Assembly: GCA_021827465.1 (NCBI GenBank)
Contig: JAKAVX010000204.1
Coordinates: 1-5,596 of the forward strand
DNA from: Deltaproteobacteria bacterium
Lineage (GTDB): Bacteria > Desulfobacterota_B > Binatia > Binatales > Binataceae
Length of the DNA: 5,596 nt
Direction: 5' to 3'
Below are positions 1 to 5,130 of the stretch, piece by piece. Numbering within the stretch: position 1 is the first letter of the stretch; the number at the start of each line of letters is the position of its first letter. Under the pieces are notes generated by a model. That model saw nothing but the letters and a program-made list of their open reading frames with translations. It made no database searches and was not told where the DNA came from. Position numbers and translations under genes: made by a program.

Positions 1-67
1 ACACGAAAGGCGATTGTGACACGACGATGCCGGCGGTTCGAGCCGCGACGGCCCGCGCGTGTACCGG

Positions 68-1525
68 TCAGACGCGGTAGTTGGGCGACTCCTTGGTGAT
101 GAACACGTCGTGGACGTGGCTTTCGCGATGGCCCGCTTCGCTGACGCGGATGAAGCGGGCGCGCTCGCGCAACTCGATAAGGTTGGTCGCGCCCAGGTAT
201 CCCATCCCGGCCTGGATTCCGCCGACAAGCTGCTCGACGCTGGAGGCGAGCGTGCCGCGATACGGAACCCTGCCTTCGACGCCCTCGGGCACGATCTTGC
301 CGTCAGGCAGGTCGTGCTGCGCGTAGCGATCGCGCACCCGTTCGCTCATCGCGCCGATCGAGCCCATCCCGCGATAAACCTTGTAGGTGCGGCCCTGGAA
401 AAGGACGGTCTCCCCGGGGCTCTCCTCGGTGCCGGCGAACAGCGAGCCGATCATCACGGTCGAGGCGCCCGCGGCCAGCGCCTTTACAATATCCCCGGAG
501 AAGCGGATTCCGCCGTCGGCGATTACCGGGATGCGGCGCGGCGCGGCCTCGGCCACGCACTCCATGACGGCGGTTATCTGCGGCACGCCGACGCCGGAAA
601 CCACGCGCGTGGTGCAGATCGAGCCGGGTCCAATTCCGACCCGAAGCGCGTCGGCACCCGCGTCGAGCAGCGCCTTGGCGCCCTCGGCGGTCGCGACGTT
701 GCCCGCGATAACCTCTATATCGGGCGCTTCGCGCTTGGTCTCGCGCAGCGCTTCGATAACGTTGCGCGAGTGGCCGTGCGCGGTATCGACGAGGAGCACG
801 TCAACGCCGGCGCGCTTCAGCGCAACGACCCGCTCCGCGCGGTCCGGGCCCACGCCTATCGCGGCGCCCACGCGCAGGCGTCCGAAGGTGTCCTTGCTCG
901 AATGCGGGTAGCGGATCGCCTTCTCCATGTCCTTGACGGTAAACAGTCCCCGCAGGCGGTTGCGCTCGTCGACCAGCGGAAGTTTCTCGATCCGATGGGC
1001 CTGGAGGATTTCCTTGGCTTCTTCGAGTTCGATGCCGGGATGGGCGGTGATGAGCCGCGTGGTCATCACCTCGCGCACCTGGCGGTCGAGCCGTTTCTCG
1101 AAGCGCAGGTCGCGGTTGGTGAGGATGCCGACCAGGCGGTTGTCTTCGACCACGACCGGCAGGCCCGAGATGCGGAAGCGCTCCATCAGGCGCAGCGCGT
1201 CGCCGATCTTTTGCTCGGGATGGACCGTGACGGGCTCGGTTATCATCCCAGCCTCGTGCTTCTTGACGGTCTCGACCTCGGCGGCCTGGCGATTAATCGA
1301 AAGATTGCGCTGGATGATCCCGATGCCGCCGAGTTGGGCAAGCGCGATCGCGGCGCGAGACTCGGTGACGGTATCCATCGGGCTCGACACCAGAGGAATC
1401 CGAAGCGCAATACGCGCGGTCAGGATCGTCGAGAGATCGCACTGCGACGGAAGAATGTCGGAATACTGCGGCAGCAAGAGCACGTCATCAAAAGTGAGTC
1501 CTTCGCGAAGCTCCTGATGCGGCAT
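68..1525 (-). CDS. guaB: Inosine-5'-monophosphate dehydrogenase
   Basis: Oxidises IMP to XMP with NAD+, the committed cytoplasmic step of GMP synthesis. The 485-residue product has the usual full length. Visible in order: the N-terminal FDDVLLLPQ signature (residues 12-20) and [11 protein letters not shown] (45-55); two tandem CBS domains (about 92-205) inserted in the TIM barrel, normally regulatory nucleotide-binding sites; the IMP loop GPGSICTTR (299-307) with catalytic Cys304; DGGIRFSGD (337-345); the [11 protein letters not shown] segment (384-394); and the flap dyad Arg400-Tyr401. The Cys-to-Arg spacing of 96 matches my recollection of the E. coli enzyme (C305/R401). I chose the ATG at 1523-1525 because GGAGG ends five bases before it. 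The in-frame ATG four codons upstream (1535-1537) overlaps that GGAGG and has no SD of its own. No guaA start is evident in the 67 bases downstream. No truncation or frameshift is seen. Confidence 0.98.
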   Translation of the reverse strand: MPHQELREGLTFDDVLLLPQYSDILPSQCDLSTILTARIALRIPLVSSPMDTVTESRAAIALAQLGGIGIIQRNLSINRQAAEVETVKKHEAGMITEPVTVHPEQKIGDALRLMERFRISGLPVVVEDNRLVGILTNRDLRFEKRLDRQVREVMTTRLITAHPGIELEEAKEILQAHRIEKLPLVDERNRLRGLFTVKDMEKAIRYPHSSKDTFGRLRVGAAIGVGPDRAERVVALKRAGVDVLLVDTAHGHSRNVIEALRETKREAPDIEVIAGNVATAEGAKALLDAGADALRVGIGPGSICTTRVVSGVGVPQITAVMECVAEAAPRRIPVIADGGIRFSGDIVKALAAGASTVMIGSLFAGTEESPGETVLFQGRTYKVYRGMGSIGAMSERVRDRYAQHDLPDGKIVPEGVEGRVPYRGTLASSVEQLVGGIQAGMGYLGATNLIELRERARFIRVSEAGHRESHVHDVFITKESPNYRV

Positions 1526-1530
1526 TTGAA

Positions 1531-1535
1531 CCTCC
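1531..1535 (-). promoter_or_regulatory. guaB ribosome binding site (decides the start)
   Basis: On the minus strand GGAGG is followed by TTCAA and then ATG, an ideal five-base spacing. The same GGAGG overlaps an upstream in-frame ATG (ATGGAGG), so a longest-ORF call would add four residues (MEVQ) that are probably not translated. Confidence 0.85.
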
Positions 1536-1538
1536 ATT

Positions 1539-1569
1539 AAAAAAAAGGCCCGCGGATATCCCGCGGGCT
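1539..1569 (-). terminator. Intrinsic-terminator-like hairpin in the guaB leader
   Basis: Read on the minus strand, an eight-base-pair perfect GC stem (GCCCGCGG at 1561-1568 with CCGCGGGC at 1548-1555, five-base loop) is followed after CC by eight consecutive U (1546-1539). This has the form of a Rho-independent terminator. It lies 104 bases past the stop of the upstream crotonase gene and could end that transcript. The U run stops only three bases before the guaB SD, so no guaB promoter fits between them, and guaB transcription from the TATAAT box at 1579-1584 would have to pass through it. It may be an attenuator, a leaky terminator or a 5' stabilising hairpin; sequence alone does not decide. 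Confidence 0.75.
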
Positions 1570-1578
1570 ATGACGTCC

Positions 1579-1584
1579 ATTATA
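1579..1584 (-). promoter_or_regulatory. Putative guaB promoter, -10 box
   Basis: A perfect TATAAT on the minus strand lies in an AT-rich patch within GC-rich surroundings, preceded by a T run. At 17-base spacing the -35 position reads CCCTCA (1602-1607), a poor match, so an activator or an alternative sigma contact may be needed. The predicted start of transcription, about 1571-1574, leaves only a few bases before the terminator-like hairpin. No better promoter is seen between the crotonase stop and guaB. Confidence 0.5.
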
Positions 1585-1673
1585 AAAAATCGCGGCCTTG
1601 TTGAGGGCTCGCGCCATGCTTGAAATTAACAAAACGCCCCGCCGCGATCAATTCACCGCCCCGCGGGCACCCG

Positions 1674-2450
1674 CTACCGGCCGCACCACACGGGTCTTCG
1701 CTTCTCCAGGAATGCGCCGATTCCCTCCTGCGCGTCGGCCGCCATCGCGTTGAGACTCATGATCTCCTTGGCGTAGTCGTAGGCCCTGGCCTGGTCGAGA
1801 TCGATCTGGGCATAAAAGGCCTGCTTGCCCATCGTGACCGTAAGCGGGCTTGCCTCGGCAATCCGGCGCGCGAGGTCGTCGGTCGCGCCGACAAGATCGG
1901 CGGCGGGAACCACCCGGTTCACGAGTCCCCACTCGGCCGCCGTGTTCGCGTCGATCGGCTCACCCGACAGCAGCATCTCCATCGCACGCTTGCGCCCGAC
2001 CGCGCGCGCGAGCGCAACCATCGGCGTCGAGCAGAAAAGCCCGATCCTGACGCCTGGCGTTGCGAAGGCCGCGCTTTCCGAAGCAATCGCAAGATCGCAG
2101 CTTGCCACCAACTGGCATCCGGCCGCCGTCGCAATTCCCTGCACGCGCGCGATGACCGGCTGCGGGATCGCCTGCACGGTCTGCATCAGATGCGAGCACA
2201 GGTCGAACACGGAACGATAGAAGGTGAGGTCGCGCCCGCGCAGTTCGCCGAGGTCGTGGCCCGCGCTGAAGGCGGGACCCGCACCTGCCAGGATAACGGC
2301 GCGCAAATCGGAGCGCCGGCCGATCTCCTTCAGCGTTTCGACCATCCCGGTCATCATCGCGACGGAAAGCGGATTGCGTTTCTCGGGCCGGTTCATCGTA
2401 AGCGTGACCAGACCGTCGCGCTCTTCAACAAACAGATAGGGCGCCGTCAT
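1674..2450 (-). CDS. Crotonase-fold protein, ECHDC3-like (enoyl-CoA hydratase/isomerase family)
   Basis: A 258-residue crotonase-superfamily protein of normal length. The fold is clear from MNRPEKRNPLS (19-29), the oxyanion-hole/CoA segment AGPAFSAGHDL (57-67), the QGIATAAGCQLVASCDLAIA segment (104-123) and ATPGVRIGLFCSTP (130-143). The SAGHDL and GLFCSTP..ALARAV signatures match ECHDC3-type proteins rather than classical hydratases. The positions of the two catalytic Glu of enoyl-CoA hydratase (E144 and E164 of the rat enzyme) are Gln113 and Gly133 here, so classical hydration is unlikely. The substrate and reaction are unknown; binding an acyl-CoA thioester is a reasonable family inference. 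The ATG at 2448-2450 has AGGAGG nine bases upstream. A GTG at 2498 would add 16 residues but has no SD and reads into a possible inverted repeat. Public annotation would probably say 'enoyl-CoA hydratase', which overstates what is known. Confidence 0.93.
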   Translation of the reverse strand: MTAPYLFVEERDGLVTLTMNRPEKRNPLSVAMMTGMVETLKEIGRRSDLRAVILAGAGPAFSAGHDLGELRGRDLTFYRSVFDLCSHLMQTVQAIPQPVIARVQGIATAAGCQLVASCDLAIASESAAFATPGVRIGLFCSTPMVALARAVGRKRAMEMLLSGEPIDANTAAEWGLVNRVVPAADLVGATDDLARRIAEASPLTVTMGKQAFYAQIDLDQARAYDYAKEIMSLNAMAADAQEGIGAFLEKRRPVWCGR

Positions 2451-2459
2451 TTGCGTGTG

Positions 2460-2465
2460 CCTCCT
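2460..2465 (-). promoter_or_regulatory. Ribosome binding site of the crotonase gene
   Basis: AGGAGG on the minus strand, nine bases before the ATG at 2448-2450. It fixes the start there rather than at the upstream GTG at 2496-2498. Confidence 0.8.
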
Positions 2466-2473
2466 CGGATCGA

Positions 2474-2640
2474 GTCTAGCAGGCCGTTGATAAATCACAG
2501 TTTGCTCCCCCCCTTCTCTCTTGTCTCCCCGCGAAAAAGCGGGGGAAACGATTTAGGAAGGAGACCGGCTTTTATGCAGGGCGTTGAATGCGGTTATCGG
2601 AGAAAAAACTTTCTCGCAGTTTCTCAACACGCTGCCAGAC
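2474..2640. repeat. Possible MITE-like element with imperfect terminal inverted repeats
   Basis: The left end (2474-2495) begins GTCTAGCAGGCCGTTGA, and the complement of the right end (2619-2640) begins GTCTGGCAGCGTGTTGA. They agree at 16 of 22 positions by hand alignment. The roughly 167-bp unit encodes no transposase, contains two internal hairpins and sits between genes, as a non-autonomous element would. The AGCAGG..GTTGA..AA end style resembles repeat ends I have seen in other bacterial genomes, but that is memory, not a match. No target-site duplication is visible. It could be chance similarity; a second copy would decide. Confidence 0.3.
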
Positions 2641-2715
2641 ACCCGCGACAACAGCGCGCAAATCACCCGTTCGCGCGCGCCTGAAGCTGTCATCGGCGGA
2701 TGGCGCGCGCGCGAT

Positions 2716-2744
2716 CCTGGGCGGAGCGCCCGCAGGAGTTTTTT
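2716..2744 (+). terminator. Weak terminator-like hairpin, plus strand
   Basis: GGGCG (2719-2723) pairs with CGCCC (2727-2731) across a three-base loop. An outer CCT/AGG pairing is interrupted by a GC bulge, and six T follow at 2739-2744. The shape is terminator-like, but no certain plus-strand gene precedes it; only a doubtful 36-codon frame (2574-2684) does. It may be fortuitous in GC-rich DNA. Confidence 0.3.
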
Positions 2745-2859
2745 CCTGGCGCGCCAGCCAATCGCGTGGCCCTACGGCGCGTTGAGATCCTTGCGCAGAG
2801 ATGGCGCCTGGAGCACGTTTGAAAATCGAAGGCGCGGTGCGATGAGGCGGGAGAAGGTC

Positions 2860-2890
2860 AAAAAGAAGGAGCCCCCTTCAGGGGGGCTCC
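2860..2890 (-). terminator. Rho-independent terminator of the lysine-rich gene
   Basis: On the minus strand a nine-base-pair GC-rich perfect stem (GGAGCCCCC at 2890-2882 with GGGGGCTCC at 2876-2868, five-base loop) is followed by TTCTTTTT (2867-2860). It faces the right way to end the transcript carrying the 30-residue gene at 3004-3096, about 115-145 bases past its stop codon, and it insulates the crotonase gene downstream. On the plus strand no T run follows, so it works in one direction. Confidence 0.85.
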
Positions 2891-3003
2891 TCGGTTATCC
2901 GAGGCATGTCAGCCTCGACTCATACCGGCAGCGGTCCGGCATCCCGTGCCAGCCCCCGCGCCTTTGGGCGCGGAGGGCAAAAGTCTCGTGTCCCCGAGTT
3001 TAA
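2868..3003 (-). ncRNA. Structured 3' untranslated region, possible 3'-derived small RNA
   Basis: Between the stop codon of the lysine-rich gene and its terminator, the minus strand can fold into a row of hairpins. These are CTCG/CGAG (2985-2998), a long GC stem CCGCGCC/GGCGCGG extended by GCCC/GGGC across a bulge (2952-2978), GGCA/TGCC (2938-2950), stem A CGAGGC/GCCTCG (2900-2917) and stem B CCTCGG/CCGAGG (2889-2904), then the terminator stem. A and B share bases 2900-2904 and cannot both form; B also overlaps the foot of the terminator by two bases. This is much more structure than a 3' tail needs. It matches no RNA family I recognise, and the fold is by eye only. Confidence 0.35.
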
Positions 3004-3096
3004 CTACTTGGTCTTCTTTTTCTTTGTGGCCTTTTTCTTCATGGTACTCTTCGTCTTGGCTTTGCTGGCTTTCTTCGCAGCTTTCTTAACTGGCAT
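3004..3096 (-). CDS. Lysine-rich 30-residue protein, histone H1-tail-like
   Basis: A very small gene, easily missed by length cut-offs. The product starts MPVKKAAKKASKAKTKS, ends ATKKKKTK, and 15 of its 30 residues are lysine; the rest are mainly Ala, Thr and Ser. It contains no acidic or aromatic residue. The composition resembles the basic tails of bacterial histone H1-like proteins (HctB or AlgP type) but without any other domain. Binding to DNA, RNA or another polyanion is the natural inference; the function is unknown. Evidence that it is real: GGAGGG with a five-base gap before the ATG at 3094-3096, a promoter with TATAAT and a 17-base spacer upstream, and a strong terminator downstream. 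Both AAA and AAG codons are used, so it is not a simple DNA repeat. Its leader (about 3097-3176) can also fold, for example CCCGAA with TTCGGG and GTCCG with CGGAC. It diverges from ftsB. Confidence 0.8.
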   Translation of the reverse strand: MPVKKAAKKASKAKTKSTMKKKATKKKKTK

Positions 3097-3182
3097 AGAT
3101 ACCCTCCTCTTCGGTCCGCCGCTGCCGGACAAGCACCCGAACTTATGCGGTGACCCTCTATTCGGGGCTGTAATACGAGGCG

Positions 3183-3211
3183 ATTATAGAAACCTGTTCT
3201 TACGGACGCAA
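3183..3211 (-). promoter_or_regulatory. Promoter of the lysine-rich gene
   Basis: On the minus strand TTGCGT (3206-3211) is followed by a 17-base spacer and a perfect TATAAT (3183-3188). The expected transcription start near 3176 gives a leader of roughly 80 bases. This is the best sigma-70-type promoter in the window and points only at the 30-residue gene. Confidence 0.65.
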
Positions 3212-3340
3212 GAGATCCGATATCGATTTTATAAAGAAATTTTAAAGCCGGAACTCCGTCGGAAGTCGCGAGATTTTTCTCCGATTAGAATGACGTTAAG
3301 GAATTAGCAGACTTGAACTGAGATAGGGCGGGAGTTTACG

Positions 3341-3670
3341 ATGCCATCCATGGCGGGGGTAAGAGGTTTTCTTGGGAGACAGTGGCCCAGTCTTATCCTT
3401 GCGGGGATCCTTCTCGCGCTGGTTTCCAATTGCCTGCTCGGGTCCGGCGGCCCCAGGGATTTGCTGATTCTTCGCCGTGCGTACGCGCGGCTCGAGGCGA
3501 AACGCGAACGGCTTCGGGCCGAGAACGCAAAACTTGGAACAAAAGTTCAGAACTTACGTTCCAACAATGCCTTTATCGCGCGCATGATCCGTCGCGAGCT
3601 CGGCTACACGCGCCCCGATGAACTCGTCTACAAATTCGCCGCTCGCACCGCGACCCGCGCCGGCCGCTAG
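3341..3670 (+). CDS. ftsB: Septum formation initiator protein, FtsB/DivIC family
   Basis: A 109-residue bitopic membrane protein of the cell-division machinery; FtsB-type proteins bridge FtsL and FtsQ at the septum. Visible: a short basic cytoplasmic N-terminus, one transmembrane helix (about residues 15-33), a linker GGPRD, a charged heptad-like coiled coil (about 41-75, with LEAKRERLRAENAKL), and the family C-terminal motif RRELGYTRPDELVYKF (84-99). The start at 3341 has GGGAG six bases upstream; a second ATG at 3350 is less well placed. The usual partner eno is not adjacent. A TAGAAT (3286-3291) is a possible -10 box, but no matching -35 is seen. Assignment to FtsB rather than DivIC rests on family likeness only, because the two are not separable by sequence here. 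Confidence 0.85.
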   Translation: MPSMAGVRGFLGRQWPSLILAGILLALVSNCLLGSGGPRDLLILRRAYARLEAKRERLRAENAKLGTKVQNLRSNNAFIARMIRRELGYTRPDELVYKFAARTATRAGR

Positions 3671-3682
3671 GCGCGGCCCGCG

Positions 3683-5017
3683 CTAGAGAATCGCGCGCGG
3701 CAGAAGTCCGTACTCACGCGCCTCGCGCCCGAGCTGCTCGCGAAAGTCGGGATGCGCGATTCCGATCAGCGCGCGGGCGCGCTCGGGAACCGACTTGCCC
3801 TTGAGATTCGCGATGCCGAATTCCGTGACCACGTACATCACATCCGTGCGCGGCGTGGTGACGATATTGCCGTCGTCGATACGCGCGACAATTCGGCTGG
3901 CGCGCCTTCCTGCGCGTTCGTAGGTTGATGCAAGACACAGAAACGCCTTGCCGCCGCGCGAGGCGTAGGCGCCGCGGATGAACTGCAACTGGCCGCCGGT
4001 GCCGCTTATCTGGCGCGTGCCGGCCGACTCCGAACAGGCCTGGCCGGACAGATCGATCTGCGCGGCATTGCAGATCGCGACCGTGCGATCGTTCTGCATG
4101 ATCCGATGGGGCAGGTTGGTGTAGTCGACCGGGCCCGCGAAGCAGACCGGGTTGCGATCGAGAAATTTGTACATCCGCGCCGAGCCGGCCGCGAACGTGT
4201 AGCCCATCTGGTAGCGGTCGAACGCCTTGCGCGCCCCGGTAACTTTTCCCGCCTCGTAGAGATCGACCAGCGAATCGACGAACATCTCGGTATGCACGCC
4301 CAGGTCCTCAATCGCGGATTCGGCGAGAAGCTGACAGACCGCGTTGGGCATCGCGCCGATCCCGATCTGGATAGTGGCGCCGTTTTCTATTTCGGACGCG
4401 ATCAGTTCGGCGACCTTGCGGTCCACGGCGGAGGTAGGCGGATTTGTCAACTCCGGCATCGCGCCCTCGCCGCAATCGATGACATGATGAACCGCGCTGA
4501 TATGCACGGCGTTCTCGACTCCGAACACGTAGGGCATTGCCGCGTCGGTCTCGACGATGACCTTTCTCGCGCGCTCGGTCACGGCCTTGTGATAGGTGAC
4601 GGCCGCGCCGAAGTTGAAAAACCCGTGCTCGTCCATCGGGGCGGTCTTGAGCACCGCGACGTCGACGTCAACGAAGCGGCGGTAATAGTCTGGAGCCTCG
4701 CCGAAGTTCATCGGAATATGGCGGCACAGGCCGCGGTCGTGCATCTTTCGCTCGAGGGCGGAGAAGTACCACGAGAAATATTGCAGATGGCGGGCTTCGG
4801 GATCGGCCTCAATAGCGGCGCGAGGCTTGAGCGCGAGAGTGCCGCGCACCTTGACGTCGCGAAGTTTGCTCACTCTGGCTGCAAGCGCCTCATCGAAAAC
4901 GTCGGTCTGTCCAAGCCCGAAGCCGTAATCCACCCAGTCGCCGGACTTGACCATTGCGGCAGCCTCTTCGGCATCGATAGTCTTGCGTTTGAGTTCTGCG
5001 TTGAACGAGTGTTTCAT
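3683..5017 (-). CDS. 4-hydroxybutyrate/butyryl-CoA:acetate-type CoA-transferase (acetyl-CoA hydrolase/transferase family)
   Basis: A 444-residue class I CoA-transferase of normal length. It probably exchanges CoA between an acyl-CoA and acetate or another short acid; the true substrate cannot be read from sequence. Seen: the N-terminal domain with PMNFGE (102-107) and APMDEHGFFNFG (126-137); GIGAMPNAV (219-227); Glu244 in VHTEMFVD, the likely glutamyl-CoA thioester residue (close to Glu238 of clostridial AbfT); the glycine-rich CoA loop ISGTGGQLQFIRGA (337-350); and the C-terminal TTPRTDVMYVVTEFGIANLKGKS (387-409). In the CoA loop the family usually has GGQ.DF, and here Gln replaces that Asp. 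The ATG at 5015-5017 was chosen because AGAGG lies ten bases upstream; an ATG at 5038 has no SD. The gene stands alone, converges on ftsB and diverges from the MFS gene. Confidence 0.93.
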   Translation of the reverse strand: MKHSFNAELKRKTIDAEEAAAMVKSGDWVDYGFGLGQTDVFDEALAARVSKLRDVKVRGTLALKPRAAIEADPEARHLQYFSWYFSALERKMHDRGLCRHIPMNFGEAPDYYRRFVDVDVAVLKTAPMDEHGFFNFGAAVTYHKAVTERARKVIVETDAAMPYVFGVENAVHISAVHHVIDCGEGAMPELTNPPTSAVDRKVAELIASEIENGATIQIGIGAMPNAVCQLLAESAIEDLGVHTEMFVDSLVDLYEAGKVTGARKAFDRYQMGYTFAAGSARMYKFLDRNPVCFAGPVDYTNLPHRIMQNDRTVAICNAAQIDLSGQACSESAGTRQISGTGGQLQFIRGAYASRGGKAFLCLASTYERAGRRASRIVARIDDGNIVTTPRTDVMYVVTEFGIANLKGKSVPERARALIGIAHPDFREQLGREAREYGLLPRAIL

Positions 5018-5130
5018 TGGTTCGTCGCCTCTTGTCATTCGAGCGGCTGAAGCGACGCGCGCGGCTCATGCTGGCGCGCGCCTTGACTGCTTTTGCCCCG
5101 TAGGGTTTCCTTCATGGCGTCTTTCATTCA
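5018..5130. promoter_or_regulatory. Divergent intergenic region between CoA-transferase and MFS genes
   Basis: Both genes must be driven from this 113-base gap or from inside their neighbours. Towards the MFS gene there is TTGACT (5083-5088), a good -35 shape, but the -10 position at 17 bases reads only TTTCCT. A GC-only inverted repeat, CGCGCGC (5056-5062) with GCGCGCG (5074-5080), lies in the middle and could be an operator, though alternating GC makes such symmetry cheap. No convincing promoter is seen for the CoA-transferase. Confidence 0.25.

Larger units (their letters stand above)
2451..3003. other. Gene-poor stretch with several hairpins
   Basis: No convincing protein gene lies here; the open frames crossing it have no homology I recognise and atypical composition. 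It holds the crotonase RBS, a possible MITE-like element (2474-2640), a GC hairpin CCCCGC/GCGGGG around an A-rich loop (2527-2544), a GAGAAA/TTTCTC hairpin (2600-2615), a plus-strand terminator-like hairpin (2716-2744), a 12-bp perfect palindrome CTGGCGCGCCAG (2746-2757) and the structured 3' region and terminator of the lysine-rich gene (2860-3003). I found no convincing promoter for the crotonase gene. It must have one here, because the terminator at 2860-2890 separates it from the gene upstream. Confidence 0.6.

Noticed and set aside
27..60. GGTTCGAGCC resembling a tRNA T-loop near the left edge
   Set aside because: No proper five-base T-stem, acceptor stem or CCA context on either strand; only a short GCGG/CCGC repeat around TTCGAG.
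1..67. Possible guaA start downstream of guaB
   Set aside because: No SD and no GuaA N-terminal sequence in the 67 bases available; a GTG frame at the edge is too short to judge.
59..1540. 493-codon open frame on the plus strand covering guaB
   Set aside because: It is exactly antisense to guaB, whose product is unmistakable; long antisense frames are common in GC-rich genes with G/C at third positions, and the peptide has no recognisable motif.
1620..2684. 354-codon plus-strand frame across the crotonase gene and the gap beyond
   Set aside because: Mostly a mirror of the crotonase gene, with no family resemblance and no SD at its start.
2584..3003. 139-codon plus-strand frame in the gene-poor region
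   Set aside because: Arg-rich, low-information sequence that runs through the terminator and structured 3' region of the opposite-strand gene; no SD and no family.
3007..3070. T-rich tract on the plus strand as a simple repeat or terminator run
   Set aside because: It is explained by the lysine codons (AAA/AAG) of the minus-strand 30-residue gene.
3230..3235. TATAAA as an ftsB promoter
   Set aside because: No acceptable -35 hexamer at 16-18 bases, and it sits in a generally AT-rich patch.
4106..5050. 314-codon plus-strand frame opposite the CoA-transferase
   Set aside because: Antisense shadow of a clearly recognised enzyme gene, with no motifs of its own.
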